Assembly: GCA_937895825.1 (NCBI GenBank)
Contig: CALBKP010000070.1
Coordinates: 1-38,122 of the forward strand
DNA from: an uncultured Alistipes sp.
GTDB taxonomy: Bacteria; Bacteroidota; Bacteroidia; Bacteroidales; Rikenellaceae
Direction of reading: 5' to 3'
Length of the DNA stretch: 38,122 bases
Shown here: piece by piece, positions 26,222-34,128 of the stretch
Numbering within the stretch: the first letter of the stretch is position 1
How the letters are laid out: the number at the start of each line of letters is the position of its first letter
Translations under genes and position numbers: made by a program
The notes under the pieces: model-generated
Told to the model about the DNA's origin: nothing
Database searches by the model: none
The model's input: only the letters and a program-made list of their open reading frames with translations

Positions 26222-27028
26222 TCAAAGCTGCTCTATATGCACGAAGTCAGCGGTTGCTATCTCTGGCTTTGTGGCAAAAAGGCCGAACACCGCCGAACCA
26301 GAGCCCGACATCGAGGTATAGAGCGCCCCTCTCTCCATAAGATGCTGCTTGATTGCCGCAATGTGCGGATGTGCCTCGAAGATATGCGGCTCAAAATCGT
26401 TAACGATACTACCCTGCCACTCCTCTATTGGTCGCGCCAACAGCTCCACAAGCGACTGGCTGGGCACATGCGGCTTCACGCCACGATATGCCTCGGCCGT
26501 AGATACCCCTTCTGAGGGTTTAACAACCACGAGCCACAGCCCCCTTAAGTCCACATCTATCGCTCGCATTATCTCGCCACGCCCAGTGCATAGCTGCGGG
26601 GTGTTATAGACAAAAAACGGCGTATCGCTGCCCAGCTCCGCTGCCAACGCTGCCAACGTAGCTCTGTCAAGGCCAAGCGCATATAGCTCATTGATAGCCA
26701 AAATCACAGCCGTAGCATCCGACGATCCACCACCAAGACCAGCACCAAAGGGCACACGCTTGTCGAGCGTGATGCTCACCCCACCCACGCCATAACGCTC
26801 CTGCATAAGGCGTGCTGCACGTACACAGAGGTTATCACTCGCAGGACAATCAACCACAATGCCCAGGCCAGCAAAGCGCACATGCTCACCATCGCAACGC
26901 TCCACGTCGACAACGTCATACAGCCCCACAACGGGGAGCATAACGGTCTCAAGCTCATGGTAGCCATCCTCGCGCTTACGTGTGACGTATAGTCCGAGGT
27001 TTATCTTACAGTTAGCACGAATCTGCAT
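26222..27028 (-). CDS. ispE: 4-diphosphocytidyl-2-C-methyl-D-erythritol kinase
   Basis: IspE phosphorylates CDP-ME in the non-mevalonate (MEP) isoprenoid pathway. The 268-residue GHMP kinase starts MQIRANCKINLGLYVT..REDGYHELETVM. Its ATP loop is VPFGAGLGGGSSDATA (92-107), the catalytic residues match K8 and D135 (LGSDTPFF), and the C-terminal GHMP motif is MSGSGSAVFGLF. It lies just downstream (4 nt) of the small zinc-ribbon/CD225 gene on the minus strand and ends against the convergent metalloprotein gene without a visible terminator. Confidence 0.97.
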   Translation of the reverse strand: MQIRANCKINLGLYVTRKREDGYHELETVMLPVVGLYDVVDVERCDGEHVRFAGLGIVVDCPASDNLCVRAARLMQERYGVGGVSITLDKRVPFGAGLGGGSSDATAVILAINELYALGLDRATLAALAAELGSDTPFFVYNTPQLCTGRGEIMRAIDVDLRGLWLVVVKPSEGVSTAEAYRGVKPHVPSQSLVELLARPIEEWQGSIVNDFEPHIFEAHPHIAAIKQHLMERGALYTSMSGSGSAVFGLFATKPEIATADFVHIEQL

Positions 27029-27031
27029 ACG

Positions 27032-27391
27032 TTACATCATGCTAACAATACAGAACGGAACACACATGCCGAGTACGATGGTGATGACAAAGAGCCACAC
27101 GGTCAATCGTGCAAAGCGTATCGATTTTTTTCCATACTGCTCAGCACCTGCCTGGTTACCCACATTCCAACAATTATCCGACTTGAAGTAGTAGATGAAC
27201 GCCACAATACCCAGCGGCCAGAAGAAGAGCAACGAGATGATACACCACGCAAGGCTGGTATAGGGGTTTTCACCCAAGTTTGCCCTCTGTTGCGTAGACC
27301 CTTCGGCGGGCATATAGTGTCCGCAATGTGGGCATACGTTGATGGTCGATGCCACCAATCCGCCACACTCAGAACAACGACGAGCTGACAT
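27032..27391 (-). CDS. Zinc-ribbon plus CD225/dispanin-like membrane protein
   Basis: The 119-residue protein begins MSARRCSECGGLVAST with a zinc-ribbon pattern of two CxxC knuckles (C6/C9, C20/C23). A linker leads to two hydrophobic segments (about 47-68 and 95-117) flanking WNVGNQAGAEQYGKKSIRFARL, which fits the CD225/dispanin family: a PLGIVAF..Y motif at the end of the first segment, then a charged loop with an A..YGKKS.RFA pattern. A GTG at 27397 would add two residues; I prefer the ATG at 27391. A TACATTTG box lies at 27428-27421. Function is unknown, and ispE follows 4 nt later. Confidence 0.8.
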   Translation of the reverse strand: MSARRCSECGGLVASTINVCPHCGHYMPAEGSTQQRANLGENPYTSLAWCIISLLFFWPLGIVAFIYYFKSDNCWNVGNQAGAEQYGKKSIRFARLTVWLFVITIVLGMCVPFCIVSMM

Positions 27392-27420
27392 AATCACAAA
27401 TATATTGGTTAATACTTCTA

Positions 27421-27428
27421 CAAATGTA
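27421..27428 (-). promoter_or_regulatory. -7 box for the CD225 gene and ispE
   Basis: TACATTTG on the minus strand matches TAnnTTTG, 29 nt before the ATG at 27391. No TTG stands at the right distance upstream, so the call is tentative. Confidence 0.45.
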
Positions 27429-27516
27429 CAAAAAAAACTTTATCATCGCTACATTATAGCCATATAAATCGGTATAGTTGTTGGTGTGCAAAGGTTGAAC
27501 CAATAAATTATGAGCT

Positions 27517-28365
27517 ATGAAAAGAGAAATGATTATTGCTACACTCGTGACAATGATGGTTGCCACGGTAGCCTACGCTCAGCAGCCAGAGCGTAAACTT
27601 GTAGAGACATGGCGCGACGGTGACTATATCGTCGAGCGATATATCGTTACGGACAACAAGCCTCACAAGGCCGAGTATGTCATCCACTTTGCCATCAACT
27701 CCTCGACACCGAGTGATGCAACTGCCGACAACGACTCAGAGTTCAAGAGCCTCGATGCCCTCTTCAACGACATGATGGGCAACAAGCTGATGCACCTGAA
27801 GAACATCACCGTCACGGGCTATGCCTCACCCGACGGCACCACCTCGAAGAATGAGGTCTTAGCCAAGCAGCGTGCCGAGCAGATAGCCTCGATGATTATG
27901 CGACGTTACAACCTTGCCAACAGCAACATTACGGTTAGCTCAAACGTCGAGAAATGGAGTGCCACAGCCCCAGCCATCGAGCACTCATCTCTCTCGAACC
28001 GTAGTTCTCTGGTGCGCGTTGTCAACAGTAACGAGCCACCCATGACCATCGATAACCGTCTGAAGCACGAAAAGGCAGCGTGGAACTACCTCACGGAGGA
28101 TGTTCTTCCCGACATGCGTCGTGCTGTTGTGAGCGTCACCTACACCGAGGATAAGACTGTAGATAGCCGCGAATATAACCCCGTACCACGTGAGGTTATT
28201 GTCGTCGAGGAGGAGTGCGTGGAGAAAGACAAGCACGACAAGTGTCCCAAGCATGACAAACACGATAAGCACAACAAGCATGGAAAACGTAAGCATAAGG
28301 TTGTCGACGAGTGGGAAGGTGTAATTATCGACTACGGCGCATCAACAGCTGGCGACCGCAGATAA
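27517..28365 (+). CDS. Periplasmic OmpA-like protein with His/Lys-rich tail
   Basis: The 282-residue protein has a signal peptide (about 1-21, cleavage after AYA). Residues about 53-175 resemble the OmpA C-terminal peptidoglycan-binding fold: YVIHFAINSST, ITVTGYASPDGTTSKNEVLAKQRAE with the usual A-S-P-G and R-A pattern, and a closing RSSLVRVV. Residues 237-261 are a run of KHD, KHN and KHG units with one Cys, which could bind metal or polyanions. No outer-membrane barrel is seen. It appears monocistronic: the next gene has its own promoter. No full TAnnTTTG promoter was found for it (TATAGTTG near 27473 is one base off). Confidence 0.8.
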   Translation: MKREMIIATLVTMMVATVAYAQQPERKLVETWRDGDYIVERYIVTDNKPHKAEYVIHFAINSSTPSDATADNDSEFKSLDALFNDMMGNKLMHLKNITVTGYASPDGTTSKNEVLAKQRAEQIASMIMRRYNLANSNITVSSNVEKWSATAPAIEHSSLSNRSSLVRVVNSNEPPMTIDNRLKHEKAAWNYLTEDVLPDMRRAVVSVTYTEDKTVDSREYNPVPREVIVVEEECVEKDKHDKCPKHDKHDKHNKHGKRKHKVVDEWEGVIIDYGASTAGDRR

Positions 28366-28379
28366 TAATTAAATAAAAA

Positions 28380-28411
28380 TTTGCATAAAAGAATTGGATT
28401 TCGTATCTTTG
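28380..28411 (+). promoter_or_regulatory. Promoter of the 94-residue protein gene
   Basis: TTTG (28380-28383), 20 nt, TATCTTTG (28404-28411). The predicted start about 28417 gives a leader of about 27 nt. Confidence 0.85.
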
Positions 28412-28443
28412 CATAATAGCAAATACTAAAACCAATTATAACT

Positions 28444-28728
28444 ATGGCAAATTTAAGAGTTTTGAAGAAGGAGATCGACTACCGCTTGGAGGAGTTCGTC
28501 TTTGATTGCGAGATGGCAGCATTCGTTCAGCCTAACAAGGAGGAGCAGATTGTTGAGCTTATGCAGAAGAGCGTTGAGTTGCGCAATGCACTTTACTGCA
28601 AGGCTAACAACCCCGCAGAGCCTAAGAACCGCTCGCTCGTAAAGAAGCACTACGCTGCTTTGCGTCGCGACATGGTAGCAAGCTACGCTGCTCTCTTTGC
28701 CGACCTCAGCGAGGTTTGCAACAAGTAG
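28444..28728 (+). CDS. Conserved-looking 94-residue protein of unknown function
   Basis: I do not recognise a named domain. The protein begins MANLRVLKKEIDYRLEEFVF, is rich in Lys, Glu, Ala and Leu, and looks wholly alpha-helical with no signal peptide or membrane segment. It has three Cys residues (C22, C52, C92), but not in a metal-binding pattern. A strong promoter, an A-rich ribosome-binding region and a strong terminator frame it as a single-gene transcript. Codons such as AAG, GCT and CGC are common, in the manner of the well-expressed sdhC nearby. A small nucleic-acid-binding or regulatory protein is possible but unsupported. Confidence 0.8.
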   Translation: MANLRVLKKEIDYRLEEFVFDCEMAAFVQPNKEEQIVELMQKSVELRNALYCKANNPAEPKNRSLVKKHYAALRRDMVASYAALFADLSEVCNK

Positions 28729-28746
28729 TCCCTCTAAGGATAATAA

Positions 28747-28787
28747 GGGCTGCCCGACACTTAGTTGTTAGGCAGCCCATTTTTTAT
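28747..28787 (+). terminator. Terminator after the 94-residue protein
   Basis: GGGCTGCC (28747-28754) and GGCAGCCC (28771-28778) form a strong stem followed by ATTTTTTAT. It lies between this gene and the convergent umuC, and may serve both. Confidence 0.85.
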
Positions 28788-28797
28788 ACCCACACGA

Positions 28798-30063
28798 TCA
28801 CTTCACCTTAACACTCGGTAGGTCGCTCCATAGGGTCGTATAGTGTGGCGACTGATTCTCGCTGGCACTACGTATGCGACCACTACCCTGCACCGCAAGT
28901 TTCAACTTGCCACGGCCATACTCGCGGTTGATGCTATCGACCACAGCCGAGAGTCTATGCTCTCGCTCCGCAGCACCCACATCCTCGAACAACGAGTGCA
29001 TTACACCATCCGCTGACATAATCTTCGTAGCCACAACACCCGCCTTCTTATACCCGAAGCCTCGCCGATAGAGTTCACGTGCCGCAGCCACAGCGCGTGC
29101 CACAACCACACGTTCGTCGTTTGTTACCACCGGTAGCTGTACGAGCTGGTTACCATACATCTGCGGAGCTGAACTTTTAAACCTATTCGTGAAGGCGAAC
29201 ACCGATAACTCCGCCGTAACGGAACCTTGCTTACGTAGCTTCGTGGCAACGGCCGATGCGAAGTTGGCCACCTGCTCCGAGAGTTCATCAACATCGGATA
29301 TCTCCTCTGCAAAGCTACGCGACACACATATCGACTGCTTAGCCTCGAAGCCATCCTCAAACTCTATGCACGGCACGGAGCGTAGCTCCTTCCACGTCCT
29401 TACTCCTGTAATGCCAAACATACCACGCACTACCTCCTCCGCGAGTTGCGTAAAGTCGTATGCTGTATCTACGCCAATAGCCTTGAGTTTAGGCACAGAG
29501 CGACGGCCTATGCCCCATACATCCCCTATCGGGAACTTTTTAAGCACCTTTTCGATATCCTCAGGGCGATGCATATAGCACCCACCACATAACTTAGGGT
29601 ACTGCTTGCATAGCTTCGACGCTATCTTCGCCAGGGTCTTTGTCGGAGCAATACCCACAGATACGGGTATCGAGGTGAGCCTTCTACAACGCTCCGATAT
29701 AGCCTTGGCGTAACGATCAAAGTCTACGCCCTCCATACCGCGCAGGTCGAGAAATGCCTCATCAATGGAGTAGGCCTCGATAGCGGGTGCAAACTCCTCC
29801 AATACCCAACGTACACGCTGCGACATATCGCCATAGAGAGCCATGTTTCCCGAGAATACCGCCACGTTATGTTGCTCTACAATATGGCGTATTTTGAAGT
29901 ATGGATCGCCCATCTTTATACCCAACACCTTAGCCTCATTGCTGCGTGCAATAGCACACCCATCATTGCTCGAGAGTACGATGATAGGTCGACCCTCGAG
30001 ATCAGGACGAAAGACACGCTCACACGATGCGTAGAAGTTGTTGCAATCGGCCAGGGCAAACAT
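28798..30063 (-). CDS. umuC: UmuC-type translesion DNA polymerase V subunit
   Basis: The 421-residue Y-family polymerase copies past DNA lesions when joined by processed UmuD. The start MFALADCNNFYASCERVF carries the first catalytic Asp. The second acidic motif is AYSIDEAFLDL, and IPVSVGIAPTKTLAKIASK is the conserved palm/fingers segment. The helix-hairpin-helix region follows (FPIGDVWGIGRRSVPKLKAIG), then the little finger, and the C-terminal extension has the typical UmuC form. It begins 4 nt after umuD, so the two form one SOS-type operon. A convergent terminator lies beyond its stop. Confidence 0.95.
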   Translation of the reverse strand: MFALADCNNFYASCERVFRPDLEGRPIIVLSSNDGCAIARSNEAKVLGIKMGDPYFKIRHIVEQHNVAVFSGNMALYGDMSQRVRWVLEEFAPAIEAYSIDEAFLDLRGMEGVDFDRYAKAISERCRRLTSIPVSVGIAPTKTLAKIASKLCKQYPKLCGGCYMHRPEDIEKVLKKFPIGDVWGIGRRSVPKLKAIGVDTAYDFTQLAEEVVRGMFGITGVRTWKELRSVPCIEFEDGFEAKQSICVSRSFAEEISDVDELSEQVANFASAVATKLRKQGSVTAELSVFAFTNRFKSSAPQMYGNQLVQLPVVTNDERVVVARAVAAARELYRRGFGYKKAGVVATKIMSADGVMHSLFEDVGAAEREHRLSAVVDSINREYGRGKLKLAVQGSGRIRSASENQSPHYTTLWSDLPSVKVK

Positions 30064-30066
30064 TCG

Positions 30067-30495
30067 CTACATCTTCTTTATAACATACGTAACAACACCC
30101 CAGATAATAAAGCTATTATCCGCCGTTACGGTGATAGGCTTATAGTGCGTGTTTTGCTCATTCGCAGGCATTAATCGCACACCGCCTCTTCCAATCTCCA
30201 CACGCTTAACCGTATATTCTCCATCGATATAACACACAGCTTTGCAGTTGTTATATGGGTCAACGGCACGGTCAACGATGATGATATCTCCCTCATCCAT
30301 TGCAGCATCGACCATCGACACGCCACTCACACGAAAGAAGAACGTCGAGGCCTTATGTCGCACAAGGAGCTTTATAAGATCTAACTTCTCGCGCACATCC
30401 TCAGCAGGCGAGGGGAATCCCGCCTTCACATCGCCAAGGAGTTCACCCTCATACGAACCCTTGACATCTATACTATGTGGTACAAACTTTTCCAT
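30067..30495 (-). CDS. umuD: UmuD-like self-cleaving S24 peptidase
   Basis: UmuD is cut after RecA activation, and its processed form joins UmuC. Starting at the ATG at 30495 the protein is 142 residues, and key residues align with E. coli UmuD without offset: cleavage site A25-G26 (DVKAGFPSP; C24-G25 in E. coli), nucleophile S60 in SGVSM and K97 in YTVKRVE. An upstream TTG at 30507 is in frame but overlaps the -7 promoter box. Umu operons are normally LexA-controlled; no operator could be recognised here by eye. Confidence 0.94.
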   Translation of the reverse strand: MEKFVPHSIDVKGSYEGELLGDVKAGFPSPAEDVREKLDLIKLLVRHKASTFFFRVSGVSMVDAAMDEGDIIIVDRAVDPYNNCKAVCYIDGEYTVKRVEIGRGGVRLMPANEQNTHYKPITVTADNSFIIWGVVTYVIKKM

Positions 30496-30504
30496 ATTCA
30501 GATG

Positions 30505-30512
30505 CAAAGATA
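30505..30512 (-). promoter_or_regulatory. -7 box of the umuDC operon
   Basis: TATCTTTG on the minus strand, ending 9 nt before the umuD ATG, implies a leader of only a few nucleotides. A TTG at the usual -33 distance is lacking, as might be expected of an activated or repressed promoter. Confidence 0.6.
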
Positions 30513-30565
30513 GCTAAAAATTTGCCAACAGAGATGCGTAACGCCATTAGTCATTCGCTAAGCAG

Positions 30566-30611
30566 GTATAAAAATAGTGAGCCTGCCAACACCATCGGCT
30601 GACAGGCTCAC
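30566..30611 (-). terminator. Terminator of the FKBP operon
   Basis: GTGAGCCTG (minus, 30611-30603) pairs with CAGGCTCAC (30585-30577), with an inner GCC/GGC pairing, followed by TATTTTTATA. It lies 23 nt after the stop of the 429-residue FKBP lipoprotein. Confidence 0.85.
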
Positions 30612-30634
30612 CAACTTAATATGCAAGTAGAGGA

Positions 30635-31924
30635 TTACTTCTTTACCTCCTTTTTAACAACCTCCTTCTTGGTCACGGGGTGCATAACCGGCTTAGCGCC
30701 AGTTATCGCCTTACCAGGACGTGTTGCAGGTATAACCTTCACGTTCGACTGACCAGGGGTCAACTTCTCTCCATCCTGCTCTACCTCTGCCTGCTCAGGG
30801 TCAACAACAGTAAGATCCTTGAGCTTCACACGCATAACGATACCATCATTAGGGCCAACAACACGGTTACCACGTGCGCCATAAGCCAACGATGCTGGCA
30901 CCCACATAGTAATCTCGCCACCTACGCTAACATGTTGCATAGCGTACTGAGCGCCCTTGATGATAGAGTTCTTCATAGGGATGCGGAGGTTCTCAAAACG
31001 CTCAATCTGTGCCTCTATCTGGTGTATACGCTCGTTACGCATCGTAGTATCAGCAAACAGATCACTCGTCTTAGTCTGCTCGAGGTTGTACTTAAGGTCA
31101 GCCATACGCTGCGCTGTCGACTCAACTGGCATACCGCTACGTGTGTACACCTCATAATCAAATGCAACAGTATCCACGAGACTCTGAGGTTTCTGTCCGT
31201 TACCTGCAACATCAATGCGGTAATAGAGAGTATCACCCTCTACTATCATCTGGCGGACATCATCCTGAGCTGCTACACCTTTAAGCCACTCACGAGTACG
31301 CTCTGCGTTATACTCTGGCAATACAACAGTAGCATATTTCGACATTGCCGTACGCACGTCATTACCAGTAATTATCATAAGCGAGTCTATCTGTGCAGGT
31401 GATTCCACAACTGTTGCATCCTCCATAGCCTTAAGCAACCAGTATGAGTTAACAGGTAGAGCCATACGACGAATGTACTTCGCAATATCATAGCCAAAAC
31501 TCTTAGAAACTTTCTCACGAGTAAACTCCTCGTTGTAAATCTCGGGAAGAGTGAGCGTATCGGGACAATCGGTCTGAACAAAGGCATTCATGCGCTTTGT
31601 CATCTGGTAAGGGCGCGAACGCTCCATAGAGAAACGTGACATATAACGAGTATTTTCAGCCATGAAATCATGATTAATACTCTCCGATGCTAATTCCTCT
31701 AATAGAGTTGTGCGAATAAGGTCATCAATAAGCTCCAAATCTCCATTCTGAAGCGAAATGCTAAGACCGATATTCATACCTACTGCATACGATAGCGTGT
31801 CGAACTCTGCATTAGGGTCGTTGAAAGTTCTCGATGAATCGTTGTCGAAATACATCTGACGATCGCCACCACCACACGCAGTAAGCATTGCGAGGGCAAC
31901 CACCGAAAAAAGGATCTTCTTCAT
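30635..31924 (-). CDS. FKBP-type peptidyl-prolyl isomerase lipoprotein, long form
   Basis: The 429-residue protein starts with a lipoprotein signal MKKILFSVVALAMLTAC (lipid Cys17). Helical FKBP_N-like segments follow (FDTLSYAVGMNIGLSI about 41-56 and a second, degenerate one about 140-230). An FKBP domain runs from about 230 to 372 (LYYRIDVAGNG, then LAYGARGNRVVGPNDGIVMRVKLKDL). About 44 charged helical residues (271-314) interrupt the domain where classical FKBPs have a short loop. The tail is Lys/Pro/Val-rich and ends KKEVVKKEVKK. It probably helps fold exported proteins at a membrane surface. It is last in its operon, 24 nt after a second FKBP gene. Confidence 0.87.
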   Translation of the reverse strand: MKKILFSVVALAMLTACGGGDRQMYFDNDSSRTFNDPNAEFDTLSYAVGMNIGLSISLQNGDLELIDDLIRTTLLEELASESINHDFMAENTRYMSRFSMERSRPYQMTKRMNAFVQTDCPDTLTLPEIYNEEFTREKVSKSFGYDIAKYIRRMALPVNSYWLLKAMEDATVVESPAQIDSLMIITGNDVRTAMSKYATVVLPEYNAERTREWLKGVAAQDDVRQMIVEGDTLYYRIDVAGNGQKPQSLVDTVAFDYEVYTRSGMPVESTAQRMADLKYNLEQTKTSDLFADTTMRNERIHQIEAQIERFENLRIPMKNSIIKGAQYAMQHVSVGGEITMWVPASLAYGARGNRVVGPNDGIVMRVKLKDLTVVDPEQAEVEQDGEKLTPGQSNVKVIPATRPGKAITGAKPVMHPVTKKEVVKKEVKK

Positions 31925-31948
31925 ACTATAAATAAATATTTAATGTGA

Positions 31949-32638
31949 TTATCGTTTCTCAATATCAATCAGCCAAAGCTCATAGTAGAGCATCGTGTTG
32001 GGTGCAATACCCAACGAATCGCAACCCGCCGAGCCAAATGCGAGGTTCGATGGTAACCACGCCTCCATATGTCCACCCTCACCAATAAGTTTTGCAGCCT
32101 CGATAACGCCACGTGGCATGCTACCAACGGCAAGGCGCAACGTATCGTTCTGATAGTAAGTAGTGTCAATGACTGTTCCCGCCTGGTCTAAGATGCGATA
32201 GCGAAGGTGAATCGTATCGCGGTTATTGCGGATGACTCGCTTCATATCGCCAATATCTGCAATTTTATACGTCAGTCCCGAGTGCGTAGCCACAAACTTA
32301 CGATCTTGTTGGCGCAGATCCTCCAAGAACTGCTTCTCAAAGAGCTTTGTGCGCTCATATACATCATAGTTCATATACTTCAGATATGCTGCACGCGCCT
32401 CCTCATCGTTGAGTTTCGGTACACCAGCATAGGCATCTCGCAGACCCTCACATACCATATCCACGTTGATCAACGAGTCAATACCTGCAAGGTTGCGACC
32501 GATATTCAAGCCAAGGACGTAAGACATAGAGTCAGCACTTGTCTGCATCGTAGGCTTCACGACGGTTGTCTTGCGTCCTCCGCATGCCACAGACACTATT
32601 ATTAGTAGCACGGGGGCAATCCAAAGTACTCTTTTCAT
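31949..32638 (-). CDS. FKBP-type peptidyl-prolyl isomerase lipoprotein
   Basis: The 229-residue protein has a lipoprotein signal peptide (MKRVLWIAPVLLIIVSVAC, lipid Cys19), an FKBP_N dimerisation segment (SYVLGLNIGRNLAGID and the following helix), and a C-terminal FKBP domain beginning about LTYKIADIGD and ending LAFGSAGCDSLGIAPNTMLYYELWLID. It resembles the Mip/FkpA group of periplasmic chaperone-isomerases. It sits between nhaA (34 nt upstream) and the longer FKBP gene on one transcript. No promoter of its own is visible. Confidence 0.9.
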   Translation of the reverse strand: MKRVLWIAPVLLIIVSVACGGRKTTVVKPTMQTSADSMSYVLGLNIGRNLAGIDSLINVDMVCEGLRDAYAGVPKLNDEEARAAYLKYMNYDVYERTKLFEKQFLEDLRQQDRKFVATHSGLTYKIADIGDMKRVIRNNRDTIHLRYRILDQAGTVIDTTYYQNDTLRLAVGSMPRGVIEAAKLIGEGGHMEAWLPSNLAFGSAGCDSLGIAPNTMLYYELWLIDIEKR

Positions 32639-32672
32639 ATTCTATTAATATCTATTCTATAAATTAACCGCC

Positions 32673-34052
32673 CTATGACCTATGCTCACGCTTAGCCTCA
32701 AGCATTATTATTATCGAACCGATGATGGCTGCCACAAACGATGCCATCAAGATTGCAATTTTACCCATATCGATAAAATCCTGATGCGTAGCCTTGTCAA
32801 AGGCGAGATTATCAACAAATATCGACATCGTAAAACCAATACCTCCCAAGCATGCTACAGCCACAAGCATCTTCCACGATGCACCTTGAGGCTTATCAGC
32901 AATACCAAACTTAACAGCGAGGTAACTAAAGAGTGAGATACCCAGAGGCTTACCTACAACCAAGCCAAAGAAGATACCCATACCTATTGAACCTAATTCC
33001 GCGCTATAATTAAAGATGTTAAAATATTCGGCCGATGTGATGTGAACGCCAGCATTTGCTAAGGCGAAGATAGGCATAATGATAAAGTTCACGTATGGCA
33101 TAAGCAGGTGCTCCATACGGTGGCTCATACCAGTTGCACCATCCGAGATCTGCTTCATACGACGAAGATAGTATAGGCGCGACTCCTCAGCCTCGTGTGT
33201 ATCCTCGATCTTATCTGCATCGACAATTCCCTTCTCAATAATATCAGCCTTATGAAGATAGTACGAACGGCTATAACGAGGCTGCGTAGGGATAAGCATA
33301 GCCATTGCCACGCCCGAAATTGTAGCGTGAACACCCGAATAGTAGAACAGCACCCACACAACACACGCTGGCACCAAATATGCGAAGATACGGAACTCGC
33401 CAATACGACGCATAAAGTAGATACCCACCATTATAACAATGGCGATGCCGAGAAGCATAAGGTCTGGTGTCTCGCCATAGAAAAGTGCGATAACAAATAT
33501 GGCACCAAGGTCATCTGCAACAGCAAGGGCAGTGAGAAACACCTTTAGCGATATGGGTACACGATTGCCCAACAGCGACATAATACCAATAGCAAAGGCG
33601 ATATCCGTTGCTGTGGGTATACCCCATCCATTCGACACGGCCGTTCCTGCGTTAAACGAAGCATAGATCATAGCTGGCACAAGCATACCACCTATGGCTG
33701 CCACCACTGGCAAGATAGCCTTTTTGGGTGTAGATAGCTGTCCGTGTGATATCTCACGGCGAATCTCAAGACCTACGGTGAAGAAGAAGATAACCATCAA
33801 ACCATCGTTGATGAACTTCTCCAAGTTCATTGCCTCCGGGAAGAGCGTACCATTCACCGAGATTGCCAACTCCATGTGCAACAGATTGTGATACATCTCC
33901 GATGTTGCGGGCAAGTTAGCTAATAACATCGCAATAATTACACACACAACAAGCACAATACCACCTGCCCAAGGCGCTTGCAGGAAGTTCTTTCCGCGCT
34001 GTGAAAGAATGTGGTTGCGCTTAACTCTACCAAATTTTGAAAATACCGACAT
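32673..34052 (-). CDS. nhaA: NhaA-family Na+/H+ antiporter
   Basis: NhaA exports Na+ in exchange for H+ across the inner membrane. The 459-residue protein has the family's inverted-repeat membrane topology and its key residues: the T149-D150 pair in the unwound helix (TATDIAFAIG; T132/D133 in E. coli) and D180-D181 (ALAVADDLGAIF; D163/D164). It is about 70 residues longer than the E. coli protein, mostly through a charged cytoplasmic loop (HKADIIEKGIVDADKIED...). It follows the arginase-fold gene by 76 nt without a visible promoter and precedes the FKBP pair. Confidence 0.96.
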   Translation of the reverse strand: MSVFSKFGRVKRNHILSQRGKNFLQAPWAGGIVLVVCVIIAMLLANLPATSEMYHNLLHMELAISVNGTLFPEAMNLEKFINDGLMVIFFFTVGLEIRREISHGQLSTPKKAILPVVAAIGGMLVPAMIYASFNAGTAVSNGWGIPTATDIAFAIGIMSLLGNRVPISLKVFLTALAVADDLGAIFVIALFYGETPDLMLLGIAIVIMVGIYFMRRIGEFRIFAYLVPACVVWVLFYYSGVHATISGVAMAMLIPTQPRYSRSYYLHKADIIEKGIVDADKIEDTHEAEESRLYYLRRMKQISDGATGMSHRMEHLLMPYVNFIIMPIFALANAGVHITSAEYFNIFNYSAELGSIGMGIFFGLVVGKPLGISLFSYLAVKFGIADKPQGASWKMLVAVACLGGIGFTMSIFVDNLAFDKATHQDFIDMGKIAILMASFVAAIIGSIIIMLEAKREHRS

Positions 34053-34128
34053 TTAATTGTTTGTTAGGTTAATGCTTTTGTTTTGCTGCTCCTTATTACT
34101 ATTGTTCCTTCTATTTACATATCCAGCC

